DNA of 64,000 nucleotides, taken from Gammaproteobacteria bacterium (GTDB lineage Bacteria > Pseudomonadota > Gammaproteobacteria > WFUO01). A program made the position numbers and the translations under genes. Shown here in pieces: positions 22,682 through 32,477 of this stretch. The notes under the pieces are model-generated. The model made no database searches and was not told the origin of the DNA. It worked only from the letters and a program-made list of their open reading frames with translations. The first letter of the stretch is position 1. The number at the start of each line of letters is the position of its first letter. The stretch spans positions 1-64,000 of the forward strand of contig WFUO01000060.1 in NCBI GenBank assembly GCA_015484945.1. Direction: 5' to 3'.

Positions 22682-24643
22682 GTGAGCGCAAACATGCAGT
22701 CGATCTACCTGGGCATACCACTAGCGCCGCTTGCGGGCGCCATCGTTGCCGGGCTGTTTGGCCGGCAGATCGGCAGGGCGGGAGCGCACTGGGCGGCCAT
22801 CATCGGTGTCGGCATCGCCTTCGTGTTGTCGTTGATCGTGTTCAAGCACCACATCATCGACGGCGCCCCTGATTTCAACGGCAATGTCTATACCTGGATC
22901 GAGAGCGGCGTACTTCATCTCGGTGTTGGTTTCCTTATCGACCCGCTGACCTGCATCATGCTCGTTGTGGTGACCTTCGTTTCGCTGATGGTGCACATAT
23001 ACACCATCGGCTACATGCACGATGATCCCGGATACCAGCGATTCTTCAGCTATATCGCCCTGTTCACGTTCTCCATGCTGATGCTGGTCATGGCCAACAA
23101 CTTCATGCAGCTGTTCTTCGGCTGGGAGGCCGTGGGCCTGGTTTCGTATCTGCTGATCGGTTTCTGGTTCAAGCGTCCCTCGGCGGTATATGCCAATCTC
23201 AAGGCGTTTCTCGTCAACCGCGTGGGTGATTTTGGATTTCTGCTGGGCATTGCGGCCGTAGCGCTGTATTTCGGATCACTGGACTACGCCACGGTATTCA
23301 GGGCCGCGCCGGGAGTGGCCAGTGAAACCATGCCGATTATGGCCGGTGTGGAGTGGAACGTGATCACCGTTACCTGCATCCTGCTGTTCATCGGCGCAAT
23401 GGGCAAGTCGGCGCAGGTGCCATTACACGTGTGGTTGCCGGATTCCATGGAAGGTCCGACGCCAATATCGGCATTGATCCATGCCGCGACCATGGTTACA
23501 GCCGGCATCTTCATGGTGGCACGCATGTCACCGTTGTTCGAGCTGTCGAGCACCGCACTGAGTGTTGTGCTGGTAATCGGCGCGATAACGGCCCTGTTCA
23601 TGGGTTTTCTTGGCCTGGTACAGAACGACATCAAGCGTGTGGTGGCCTATTCGACCCTTTCGCAACTGGGTTACATGACCGTGGCACTGGGCGCCTCCGC
23701 CTATGCTGCGGGTATCTTTCACCTGATGACGCACGCCTTCTTCAAGGCGCTGCTATTCCTCGGTGCGGGTTCGGTGATCATCGCCATGCATCACGAACAG
23801 GACATGCGCAAGATGGGTGGCCTGAAGAAATACATGCCGATCACCTACTGGACTGCGTTGATCGGGTCGCTGGCATTGATCGGGTTTCCGTTCCTGTCCG
23901 GTTTCTACTCCAAGGATGCAATCATCGAGGCGGTCCATCATTCGACCATTGCCGGTTCCACATTTGCCTATTGGGCTGTGCTGTTGGGTGTGTTCATCAC
24001 CGCGTTGTACAGTTTCCGAATGTTCTTTATGGTATTCCATGGCAAGGAGCGCATGGATGAACATACCCGCGAGCATCTGCGTGAAAGCCCCGCGGTCGTC
24101 ACTGTGCCACTGATCCTGCTGGCCATACCCTCGGCCATTATCGGGTTTCTGGCTGTCGAGCCGATGTTGTTCGGCGGTTATTTCGGCAATGCGATCAAGG
24201 TGTCGGAACCGAATGTGTTGGCCGAGATCGGAAAAGATTTTCATGGTGCTGCGGCCTTCGCCCTGCATGGCATGACACAGCCGCCATTCATGCTCGCCAT
24301 GGCCGGTGTTCTGGCCGCGTGGTTCTTCACCCTCAGGCGTCCTGACCTGGCGGATGCGATCAAGACGCGCTTTGGCCTGATATACCGGATTTTGCTGGAC
24401 AAGTACGGTTTTGACCGATTCAACGAGATCGTCTTTGCCGGTGGAGGGCGCAAGATCGGCCGTATATTGTGGCGCTTTGGCGACATGCGTCTGATCGACG
24501 GTCTGATCGTCAACGGTTCCGCACGTGTGGTCGGTTGGGTTGCGGGCATCGTCCGTCATGTACAGACCGGTTACCTGTATCACTACGCATTCATGATGAT
24601 CCTGGGTCTGTTGTTCTTCATGACCTGGCTGATAATGCGCTGA
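22682..24643 (+). CDS. nuoL: NADH-quinone oxidoreductase subunit L
   Basis: WEAVGLVSYLLIGFWF, PLHVWLPDSMEGPTPISALIHAATMVTAG. Confidence 0.97.
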   Translation: MSANMQSIYLGIPLAPLAGAIVAGLFGRQIGRAGAHWAAIIGVGIAFVLSLIVFKHHIIDGAPDFNGNVYTWIESGVLHLGVGFLIDPLTCIMLVVVTFVSLMVHIYTIGYMHDDPGYQRFFSYIALFTFSMLMLVMANNFMQLFFGWEAVGLVSYLLIGFWFKRPSAVYANLKAFLVNRVGDFGFLLGIAAVALYFGSLDYATVFRAAPGVASETMPIMAGVEWNVITVTCILLFIGAMGKSAQVPLHVWLPDSMEGPTPISALIHAATMVTAGIFMVARMSPLFELSSTALSVVLVIGAITALFMGFLGLVQNDIKRVVAYSTLSQLGYMTVALGASAYAAGIFHLMTHAFFKALLFLGAGSVIIAMHHEQDMRKMGGLKKYMPITYWTALIGSLALIGFPFLSGFYSKDAIIEAVHHSTIAGSTFAYWAVLLGVFITALYSFRMFFMVFHGKERMDEHTREHLRESPAVVTVPLILLAIPSAIIGFLAVEPMLFGGYFGNAIKVSEPNVLAEIGKDFHGAAAFALHGMTQPPFMLAMAGVLAAWFFTLRRPDLADAIKTRFGLIYRILLDKYGFDRFNEIVFAGGGRKIGRILWRFGDMRLIDGLIVNGSARVVGWVAGIVRHVQTGYLYHYAFMMILGLLFFMTWLIMR

Positions 24644-24667
24644 ATGGTCTGCAAGGGATGAAATTGC

Positions 24668-26203
24668 ATGTTTGAAGCAAATCTCAGTCTGACAATCTGG
24701 ATCCCGGTCATCGGTGGCCTGCTGATCCTGATCGCCGGTGACAAATGGTCGCGGCAACTGGCCCTGCTGTTTTCGGTTGCCACCTTCGTGATCAGCATTC
24801 CACTGTGGACCCAGTTCGATTCAGGCACTGCGGCCATGCAGTTCGTTGAGAAGCGGCCCTGGGTAGATACCTTCAATATCTATTACCACTTGGGTGTGGA
24901 CGGTTTCTCCATGCCGCTGATTGTACTGACCACATTCATGACCGTCATCGTCGTTATCTCGGCATGGGAAGTGATCAAGAAACGTCCCGCACAGTATATG
25001 GCCGCCTTCCTGATCATGGAAGGTATCATGGTCGGTGTGTTCAGCGCGCTTGATGCAGTGTTGTTCTACATCTTCTGGGAGGCAATGCTGATCCCGATGT
25101 TCCTGATCATTGGCATCTGGGGTGGGCCGAACAGGGTATATGCAACCATTAAATTCTTTTTGTACACCTTCCTTGGTTCGGTTCTCATGCTGGTTGCGCT
25201 GATCTACCTGTATCTCAAGACTGGCGACACCGCAGCCGCACGCAGTTTCTCGATACTCGATTTCCACAAGCTGCCACTGACGCTTACCGAGCAGATCTAT
25301 ATCTTCCTGGCTTTCCTTCTGGCCTTTGCCGTCAAGGTGCCCATGTGGCCGGTGCATACCTGGCTGCCCGACGCACACGTCGAGGCGCCGACTGGTGGTT
25401 CGGTGATCCTTGCAGCGATCATGCTCAAGATCGGTGGTTATGGTTTTCTGCGTTTCAGCCTGCCGATCACCCCGGATGCCAGCCGTGAACTGGACTGGTT
25501 GATCATTCTGCTGTCACTGGTGGCAGTGGTCTATATAGGTCTCGTGGCGCTGGTGCAAAAGGATATGAAGAAACTGATCGCCTATTCGTCGATCGCGCAC
25601 ATGGGTTTTGTGACCCTGGGTCTGTTCATTGCGTTTGCCATTTTCTCCAACCCCGAGATTGCTGGTCAGTCAGCGCGTTTCAAGACGGCGGCCCTGGGCA
25701 TCGAGGGCGCCATGGTGCAGATGATCTCGCACGGGTTCATATCCGGCGCCATGTTCCTGTGCGTGGGCGTATTGTACGACCGGCTGCACACCCGGGAGAT
25801 CTCGGCCTATGGCGGGGTCGCGAATGTAATGCCGAAGTTCGCCATGTTCATGGTGTTGTTTGCCATGGCCAACGCCGGTCTGCCAGGGACATCGGGTTTT
25901 GTTGGCGAGTTCATGGTCATCATCAGCAGCTTCTCTGCCAATATCTGGTATGCCTTTCTGGCTGCGACGACCCTGGTCATTGGCGCCGCCTATACGCTGT
26001 GGATGGTCAGGCGGGTATTGTATGGTGAGGTGGCCAACGACAATGTCGCAACATTGAAGGATATCGGTACGCGTGAGTACTTCATGCTCGCACTGCTGGC
26101 CATCGCCGTGTTGCTGGTAGGTGTGTGGCCCGCGCCAATAACCGAGGTATTGCACAGCAGTGTCAATAATCTGCTGCAGCACATCGCCGTGCCCAAGTAC
26201 TGA
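24668..26203 (+). CDS. nuoM: NADH-quinone oxidoreductase subunit M
   Basis: [35 protein letters not shown]. Confidence 0.97.
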   Translation: MFEANLSLTIWIPVIGGLLILIAGDKWSRQLALLFSVATFVISIPLWTQFDSGTAAMQFVEKRPWVDTFNIYYHLGVDGFSMPLIVLTTFMTVIVVISAWEVIKKRPAQYMAAFLIMEGIMVGVFSALDAVLFYIFWEAMLIPMFLIIGIWGGPNRVYATIKFFLYTFLGSVLMLVALIYLYLKTGDTAAARSFSILDFHKLPLTLTEQIYIFLAFLLAFAVKVPMWPVHTWLPDAHVEAPTGGSVILAAIMLKIGGYGFLRFSLPITPDASRELDWLIILLSLVAVVYIGLVALVQKDMKKLIAYSSIAHMGFVTLGLFIAFAIFSNPEIAGQSARFKTAALGIEGAMVQMISHGFISGAMFLCVGVLYDRLHTREISAYGGVANVMPKFAMFMVLFAMANAGLPGTSGFVGEFMVIISSFSANIWYAFLAATTLVIGAAYTLWMVRRVLYGEVANDNVATLKDIGTREYFMLALLAIAVLLVGVWPAPITEVLHSSVNNLLQHIAVPKY

Positions 26204-26225
26204 ACATGCATGTGAGGAACAAGTC

Positions 26226-27665
26226 ATGAACATCGTCATGCCCAATTTCGCCAGCGTCCTGCCGGAGATGTTCGTACTCGGCATGGCCTGCGCGATCCTG
26301 GTGATCGACGCGTTACTGAGCGGGCGCAGGAAGGTGATTACCTATTCACTCAGCCAGTTGACGCTGCTTGGCGCACTGATACTCACAGTCATGCATAGCG
26401 GTGAAAAGGAAGTGGTGACCTTCGGCGGCACCTTCGTGCGTGACACCATGGGTGATTTCCTCAAGGTGTTTATCTATGTCATAACGGCTGTGGTATTCCT
26501 GTACTCGCGTGACTACATCAAGTCGCGCGGCATAGACAAGGGCGAATATTACGTTCTCGGCCTGTTCGGCATGCTGGGCATGATGATCATGGTCTCGGCA
26601 CACAGCCTGCTGACAATCTATCTCGGTCTGGAGCTGCTGTCGCTATCCCTGTATGCGCTGGTCGCCTTTCAGCGTGACAATGCCGTGGCTTCCGAGGCGG
26701 CAATGAAGTATTTCGTGCTGGGCGCTATCGCTTCGGGCATGTTGCTGTACGGTATGTCGATGCTCTACGGTGTCACTCATAGTCTGGACATCGGCAAGAT
26801 CGCGAGCTATATCGCCTCCCACCAGGAACAACAGATGATACTGGCCTTTGGACTGGTATTCGTCGTCGTCGGCCTGGCGTTCAAGCTTGGCGCAGTTCCG
26901 TTCCACATGTGGTTGCCGGATGTCTATCATGGCGCACCCACATCGGTGACGCTGTATATCGGCACGGCACCCAAGATTGCGGCTTTCGCGATGGCCATCC
27001 GTCTGCTGGTGGATGGCATGCAGGGCCTGGCAGCCGAATGGCAGGCGATGTTCATGGTGTTGGCCACATTGTCACTGGCCATTGGCAACATTGTTGCCAT
27101 TGCCCAGACCAACATGAAACGCATGTTGGCCTATTCGACCATATCGCATGTCGGTTTTCTGGTACTGGGTATCCTGGCCGGCACGCGTGAGGGATATGTG
27201 GCCTCGATGTTCTACACCATCACCTATGCGATCATGGCGCTTGGCGCTTTCGGCATCATCCTTCTGTTAAGCCGCAAGGGCTTCGAATCCGACCAGTTGG
27301 ATGATTTCAAGGGGCTTGCTGATCGCAGTCCCTGGATCGCCTTTCTGATGCTGCTCATCATGTTCTCGATGGCTGGTGTGCCGCCAACAGTCGGTTTCTA
27401 TGCCAAACTGATGGTTCTGCAGACAGTTATCGATGTCGATATGCTGTGGATCGCCATTGTCGCTGTGCTGTTCTCGGTGGTCGGCGCCTTCTACTATCTG
27501 CGTGTGGTCAAATTGATGTATTTCGACAAGCCATCCGGATCGGGCAGCCTCATCGAGGCCGGTATCGATACGCGCGTCATCGTCAGCAGCAATGCTATAC
27601 TGGTGCTCCTGCTCGGGCTGTTCCCGGGTGGGTTGATCGCACTGTGCCGATTGGCATTTGCCTGA
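26226..27665 (+). CDS. nuoN: NADH-quinone oxidoreductase subunit N
   Basis: [31 protein letters not shown]; start 26226 ([16 protein letters not shown]). Confidence 0.96.
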   Translation: MNIVMPNFASVLPEMFVLGMACAILVIDALLSGRRKVITYSLSQLTLLGALILTVMHSGEKEVVTFGGTFVRDTMGDFLKVFIYVITAVVFLYSRDYIKSRGIDKGEYYVLGLFGMLGMMIMVSAHSLLTIYLGLELLSLSLYALVAFQRDNAVASEAAMKYFVLGAIASGMLLYGMSMLYGVTHSLDIGKIASYIASHQEQQMILAFGLVFVVVGLAFKLGAVPFHMWLPDVYHGAPTSVTLYIGTAPKIAAFAMAIRLLVDGMQGLAAEWQAMFMVLATLSLAIGNIVAIAQTNMKRMLAYSTISHVGFLVLGILAGTREGYVASMFYTITYAIMALGAFGIILLLSRKGFESDQLDDFKGLADRSPWIAFLMLLIMFSMAGVPPTVGFYAKLMVLQTVIDVDMLWIAIVAVLFSVVGAFYYLRVVKLMYFDKPSGSGSLIEAGIDTRVIVSSNAILVLLLGLFPGGLIALCRLAFA

Positions 27666-27680
27666 CAAAAAGAGTCTGAC

Positions 27681-27986
27681 ATGTCCCTGAACCTGATCAC
27701 CGGCCTGCTGCTGGTCGTGGCACTCGTGACCGCCAATCTGCCCTGGCTGACCTCCCGCTTTCTGTTGTTCATCCCGCTGCCACGGGGCAAGAACGAATGG
27801 TTGCGATTGCTCGAATGGCTGATCTTCTACTTTCTCACCGGCCTGCTGGCGTTGGGATTTGAACAACGTTGGACAGGCGGCATTCACGAACAGAAATGGG
27901 ACTTCTACGTCATCACCTTCAGCCTGTATCTGGTGTTCGCGTTTCCGGGCTTTATCTACTGTCATCTGCTGCAGCGTCGTCACTGA
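27681..27986 (+). CDS. DUF2818-like membrane protein following nuoN
   Basis: MSLNLITGLLLVVALVTANLPWLTSRFLLF...GFEQRWTGGIHEQKWDFYVITFSLYLVFAFPGF. Confidence 0.8.
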   Translation: MSLNLITGLLLVVALVTANLPWLTSRFLLFIPLPRGKNEWLRLLEWLIFYFLTGLLALGFEQRWTGGIHEQKWDFYVITFSLYLVFAFPGFIYCHLLQRRH

Positions 27987-28060
27987 CCGGCGCGGAAAAA
28001 AGTTTAGTGGATCATTCAAGTATTAGAATTCTATAATATATTGAAAACACTGAAAAAATA

Positions 28061-28105
28061 GTAGCTGCATTTTGCAACTATGGTATTATGCAACCATGCA
28101 GCTAC
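28061..28105 (+). promoter_or_regulatory. Long inverted repeat covering the start codon of the sensor kinase gene
   Basis: Perfect 10-bp arms GTAGCTGCAT (28061-28070) and ATGCAGCTAC (28096-28105); inner arms TTGCA (28072-28076) and TGCAA (28089-28093). Confidence 0.75.
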
Positions 28106-30051
28106 GTCAGAAACTTTTTATCGTTCTCAGCCTGATGGCCATGGTGCCACTGCTGTTTCTGCTGTTCGAGGTATTGGGCCGAACCGAACGCGATCTGGAG
28201 AACCGCGCATCGGCGGAGTTGTACAAGACCCTCGACAAGATGGCGCAGGAACTCAACACCCTGATGAACAACCAGAAATCCATCGTTCAGGGGCTTGCCA
28301 AGGTGCCCATCGTGCGCAGTTTCGCCAGCCTGATCGAGACTGGCGGCAGCCAGGAATACGAGAACAAGGCCAATCAGCTTGCTGCCTTCTTTCTGAACTA
28401 CCAGAGCACGGTGCCGAGTATTCAGGCCATCCGCTTTACCGACACGACTGGCAAGACCCTGGTCAAGATCAAGGAAGGGCACCTGGTGCCGCTCAGCAAG
28501 CGTGACGCCAGGGGCAGGGCCTATGTCGAGGATATCGCCTACAAGCCATTCTTCCAGTGGGCGCTGAAGACCCGCGACGGAATCTCGATATCTGACTTCG
28601 AGCGTGGCAAGGTGGCCGGAGAGGTCAACTTCTGTCCGGCCATGGTGCGCTATTCGGTGCCCATCCGCGACGAACTGGATACCCTGCAGGGTGTTCTCAT
28701 CGTCAACATGTGGGGGCGACGAGTGGATCACACGGTTGAGGCAGCGCTGGGTGGTTATCCTGGCAAGGTTTATATTGTCGAGCAAAGCAGTGACAGACAG
28801 CGGGATGGTGTTTATCTGTATCACAAGAACGCTGATTACCGTTTTGGCAACCAGCTCAAGACCGATTACCGTTTTTATCGAATTGCAGGCGCCGGTTTGT
28901 GGGAGCGTATTCGCAAGGGCCCAGACAAGGGCATGGTGGAAGGCGCGGACGGGGCCATGTATTACTACAACAAGTACGCCCCGTACCGGGATCGCGATAC
29001 CCGCTGGGTGTTGATGATCGAGGCCGACCGGTCCACGGTGCTGGCACCGGTGATCAAGCTGCGCAGCTGGATCGGATTCCTGATCGCCGTGATGCTCGTC
29101 ATCAGCCTGCTGATCGCTCGTTGGGTGGCGTCACGATTGGCTATGCCGGTACACGAGTTGGCACAGATCATCACCCGTTATGCCGATGGTGACAAGGCGG
29201 CCAGATACCAGGGTGAGCGTACCGACGAGATTGGTCTGGCCGGCAAGGCCTTCAACTATCTCACACGCAAGCTGGAGATTGCCGAAAAGGAACGCGACAA
29301 GGCCGAGTCGGCGATGCGTCAATCCGAGCGTCTGGCGGCGATTGGCCAGATGGCGGCGGGCATTGGTCACGAGATCAACAATCCACTGATGAACATCATG
29401 TCGCTGACATCGCTGATTCAGCAGTCCCTTCCCAAGGACGACAAACAGCTGCATGAAGACATCGAGGCGATCCAGAATGAGGGTAGGCGTTGTGCGCGCA
29501 TCGTACAGGGTATTCTCAATTTCGCCCGCGAGACGCCACCTGAATATCGTCATTTCGATATGTCACAACTGATCAACGAGACCCTGTTGCTGCTTCGCCA
29601 TCGTTTCGAAACCGCCGGGATCGAGCTGAAGAACGAGTGCCAGGAGAGCCTACCGATGGAGGGTGATACGGGTCAGTTGCAGCAAGTCCTGGTGAATGTA
29701 TTACTGAATGCACTGCAGGCATCGCCATCCGGCAGTACCATACACATCAGCAGCCGTCAGTGTGACCAGTCGGTATGCATCTCGATCAGCGATGAGGGAG
29801 AAGGCGTGCGGGAGGAAGACATCGAGCGTGTGTTCCATCCCTTCTTCTCGACCAAGGCAGAAGGCAAGGGGACCGGACTTGGCCTGTCGGTCAGTTACGG
29901 AATCATCCGCAAGCATGGCGGGACCATCACCTTGCAGAACCGCGAGCAGGGTGGTGTCAAGGTTAGTATCGTCATGCCCTTGCATGAACAGAAACAAAAA
30001 GACAACCACGATAACCAGGAAGAGATCAGAGATGCCGTCAACCAGTCTTAA
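28096..30051 (+). CDS. Sensor histidine kinase: periplasmic Cache-like sensor, HAMP, HisKA, HATPase_c
   Basis: Two TM segments, HAMP-like ITRYADGDKAARYQGERTDEIG, H-box MAAGIGHEINNPLMN, G-box GKGTGLGLSVSYGII. Confidence 0.92.
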   Translation: MQLRQKLFIVLSLMAMVPLLFLLFEVLGRTERDLENRASAELYKTLDKMAQELNTLMNNQKSIVQGLAKVPIVRSFASLIETGGSQEYENKANQLAAFFLNYQSTVPSIQAIRFTDTTGKTLVKIKEGHLVPLSKRDARGRAYVEDIAYKPFFQWALKTRDGISISDFERGKVAGEVNFCPAMVRYSVPIRDELDTLQGVLIVNMWGRRVDHTVEAALGGYPGKVYIVEQSSDRQRDGVYLYHKNADYRFGNQLKTDYRFYRIAGAGLWERIRKGPDKGMVEGADGAMYYYNKYAPYRDRDTRWVLMIEADRSTVLAPVIKLRSWIGFLIAVMLVISLLIARWVASRLAMPVHELAQIITRYADGDKAARYQGERTDEIGLAGKAFNYLTRKLEIAEKERDKAESAMRQSERLAAIGQMAAGIGHEINNPLMNIMSLTSLIQQSLPKDDKQLHEDIEAIQNEGRRCARIVQGILNFARETPPEYRHFDMSQLINETLLLLRHRFETAGIELKNECQESLPMEGDTGQLQQVLVNVLLNALQASPSGSTIHISSRQCDQSVCISISDEGEGVREEDIERVFHPFFSTKAEGKGTGLGLSVSYGIIRKHGGTITLQNREQGGVKVSIVMPLHEQKQKDNHDNQEEIRDAVNQS

Positions 30052-31399
30052 AATGCTTTTCGTCGATGACGATCCGGTGACCTGTTCTGTCATGCGCAGA
30101 AACTGTGACAAGGCAGGCTATGACTGCGAGGTATTCCAATCGCCTGTGGAACTGTTATCCGCATTCGAGAATAACGGGGCGGACTTCATTGTCACCGATT
30201 TGCGCATGCCGGAGCTCAATGGTTTTGAACTATTGAGCCGGATTCGTGAGATCGACCCGGATGTTCCGGTCGTCGTCATGACCGGCTACTCATCGGTCGA
30301 GAACGCGGTCGAGGCGATGAAACTCGGGGCCACGGATTTCATCAAGAAACCGTTCGATTTCGAGGAACTGCGTATCATCGTCCAGCGTACGCTGGATTCG
30401 CGTAAACTGCGTACCGAGAACCAGTTACTGAAAAAACGCTTGGGTCAGGAACGCAATCGTTTCGGCATGATCGGTGACACCCCGGTGATGCGCGAGCTGT
30501 TCAACCGAATCGAAAAGGTCGCCGAGGTCAGCTGCAATATCATCATCATGGGTGAATCCGGCACCGGCAAGGAACTGGTTGCCAAGGCCCTGCACGACTA
30601 CAGCCCACGCAAGGACGCGCCCTTCGTGGTCATAGATTGTGGCGCGCTGACCGAGACCCTGCTCGAGAGTGAGCTGTTCGGTCACGAGAAGGGTGCATTT
30701 ACCGGGGCTACCCAGCGCAAGACCGGTCTGATGGAACAGGCCAGTGGCGGCACCCTGTTTCTTGATGAAATCAGCAATATATCGGATGCCATGCAGATGA
30801 AACTGATGCGCGCCATAGAGGACCAGAAGATCACCCGCGTGGGCAGTACCGTTCCTATACCGATCGATCTGCGCATCATTGCAGCCAGCAACCGTAATCT
30901 GGAAAAAATGGTTCAGGATGGCGAATTCCGGCACGATTTCTACCATCGACTCAATGTCGTTAGTATTCATCTGCCACCATTGCGCGAGCGGCGCGAGGAC
31001 ATCCCGGCATTGATCGAACATTTCGTCGAGATGTTTGCCAAACGCTATGAGCGCAACATACAGGGTTTCGACAACGTTTCCATGCGCAGGCTCTATGATG
31101 CCGATTGGCCGGGCAATATCCGTGAACTGAAAAACACCATTGAGCGCTGCGTGATTCTGGCCGATGGTCCGATACTCAAATGGCCCGACCAGACGACCAC
31201 AAGCGATGACGGTAGCTCGGCGGATTTCATGAGCTTTCCCAGTGACAGTTTTCCTTCACTCGATCAGCTGGAGCAGGAGTACATCAATCATGTACTACGG
31301 CATGCCGATGGCAAGAAAACCCGCGCGGCACAGATCCTGGGAATCGACAAGACCACGTTGTGGCGCAAGTTGCGTCGCTACGAAGAGGAACGAGGCTGA
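30032..31399 (+). CDS. Sigma54-dependent response regulator, NtrC family (REC-AAA+-Fis HTH)
   Basis: Receiver MLFVDDDPVTC, Walker A GESGTGKE, GAFTGA, WPGNIRELKN, C-terminal HTH TRAAQILGIDKTTLWRKL; start 30032 overlaps the kinase end by 20 nt. Confidence 0.95.
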   Translation: MPSTSLKMLFVDDDPVTCSVMRRNCDKAGYDCEVFQSPVELLSAFENNGADFIVTDLRMPELNGFELLSRIREIDPDVPVVVMTGYSSVENAVEAMKLGATDFIKKPFDFEELRIIVQRTLDSRKLRTENQLLKKRLGQERNRFGMIGDTPVMRELFNRIEKVAEVSCNIIIMGESGTGKELVAKALHDYSPRKDAPFVVIDCGALTETLLESELFGHEKGAFTGATQRKTGLMEQASGGTLFLDEISNISDAMQMKLMRAIEDQKITRVGSTVPIPIDLRIIAASNRNLEKMVQDGEFRHDFYHRLNVVSIHLPPLRERREDIPALIEHFVEMFAKRYERNIQGFDNVSMRRLYDADWPGNIRELKNTIERCVILADGPILKWPDQTTTSDDGSSADFMSFPSDSFPSLDQLEQEYINHVLRHADGKKTRAAQILGIDKTTLWRKLRRYEEERG

Positions 31400-31457
31400 T
31401 GGCCGGATATGCACAGACCGGAATTGGCAAAAGGTTGTAATCTACCATCCCGACTTG

Positions 31458-31479
31458 CTGCATATGCTGCAAAATGCAG
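31458..31479 (+). promoter_or_regulatory. Candidate enhancer (UAS) palindrome
   Basis: CTGCAT-N10-ATGCAG; contains TGCAAAATGCAG, the exact reverse complement of CTGCATTTTGCA at 28065-28076. Confidence 0.5.
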
Positions 31480-31568
31480 AACCAGCCAATCGCCCATCAT
31501 CATATCAGCAATAAATGAAATTCTATAATTTATTGTTATTCTTAAAGAAATAGTGATAAAAATAAGCC

Positions 31569-31584
31569 TGGAATAGTACTTGCA
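31569..31584 (+). promoter_or_regulatory. Candidate sigma54 -24/-12 promoter
   Basis: TGGAATAGTACTTGCA with GG and GC separated by 10 nt; a TATAAT at 31591-31596 offers an alternative sigma70 reading. Confidence 0.5.
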
Positions 31585-31633
31585 AACACGTATAATCGAA
31601 TTGACTACAACAATACGCTAGGAGGAGGAAGCT

Positions 31634-32095
31634 ATGCTTTCCAAGAAGTTACTGTCAGTCGCGGGTGCAGTTGCTCTCAGTGCCACACTGGTTGGCTGCA
31701 ACACCGGTCCCAAGCTGGTCAAGGCCAAGAATGGCTACTATCAGCAGAAGGCTGTCTATCACATCAATGACATCAACCATGCCTATGGCGCACTGCGCAA
31801 CATCAAGAACCACCTGAACGCACTGGGTGACAAGAACGTAAAGATCATCGTAGTCACCCATTCCAAGGGCGCCTTCACGCTGGTTGACGGTTCGCGCGAC
31901 AAGAAGGGTCACACCTTCGAAAGCCAGATTCAGGCACTGGCCAACCGTGGCGTACAATTCGATATCTGCGCCAACACCATCCGTGGCAAGAAGATCGACA
32001 AGAGCAAGATCAACCTCAACGCCAAGGTCGTTCCTTCTGGTGTTGCCGAGCTGGCTCACCTGCAGCAGATGGGTTACGCCTACATCAAGCCCTGA
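31634..32095 (+). CDS. DsrE/DsrF-like (COG1416-type) predicted lipoprotein
   Basis: Signal peptide with lipobox LVGC; C-terminus GVQFDICANTIRGKKI...VPSGVAELAHLQQMGYAYIKP typical of DsrE-like proteins; strong RBS ggaggagg. Confidence 0.85.
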   Translation: MLSKKLLSVAGAVALSATLVGCNTGPKLVKAKNGYYQQKAVYHINDINHAYGALRNIKNHLNALGDKNVKIIVVTHSKGAFTLVDGSRDKKGHTFESQIQALANRGVQFDICANTIRGKKIDKSKINLNAKVVPSGVAELAHLQQMGYAYIKP

Positions 32096-32119
32096 GACCA
32101 GTTTCTCGGTTTGATTCTG

Positions 32120-32149
32120 GAAACGGGTGCTTCGGCACCCGTTTTTTTG
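32120..32149 (+). terminator. Rho-independent terminator of the lipoprotein gene
   Basis: aaacgggtgc-ttcg-gcacccgttttttt. Confidence 0.9.
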
Positions 32150-32310
32150 TGGGTGCCATGAACACGGTGAGGAACGAACACGCCGGGCACAGCGTGCTAA
32201 TATCGTAAGGTGGTCTGCTGGTGGGTTTGGCACCGCGCGTGTGCAGTCGTGGCGTCACGCAGCAGTGTGGCGATTCCATGCGTCCGGAAACGAACGGGTG
32301 CCGGGGGGGC

Positions 32311-32339
32311 TTGCAAAGCCCGATGCCGGTCTGTACTAT
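32311..32339 (+). promoter_or_regulatory. Putative sigma70 promoter of tRNA-fMet
   Basis: TTGCAA, 17-bp spacer, TACTAT, about 14 bp before the tRNA 5' end. Confidence 0.55.
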
Positions 32340-32352
32340 TCACCCTGCCGAT

Positions 32353-32429
32353 TGCGGGGTGGAGCAGTCTGGCAGCTCGTCGGGCTCATAACCCGAAGGT
32401 CGCAGGTTCAAATCCTGCCCCCGCTACCA
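32353..32429 (+). tRNA. Initiator tRNA-fMet(CAT)
   Basis: Anticodon stem GGG/CCC in GGGCTCATAACCC, 1:72 mismatch, encoded CCA, upstream of rimP-nusA-infB as in metY. Confidence 0.95.
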
Positions 32430-32447
32430 ATTCTTGCTTTTTGAATC

Positions 32448-32477
32448 AACGCCTTGCATATTGCGGGCGTTTTTTTG
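32448..32477 (+). terminator. Rho-independent terminator after tRNA-fMet
   Basis: aacgcc-N12-ggcgtt followed by T run. Confidence 0.7.

Noticed and set aside
21360-22721. 453-aa minus-strand ORF across nuoI-nuoL
   Set aside because: Spans several genuine nuo genes on the opposite strand; His/Gln-rich with no domain.
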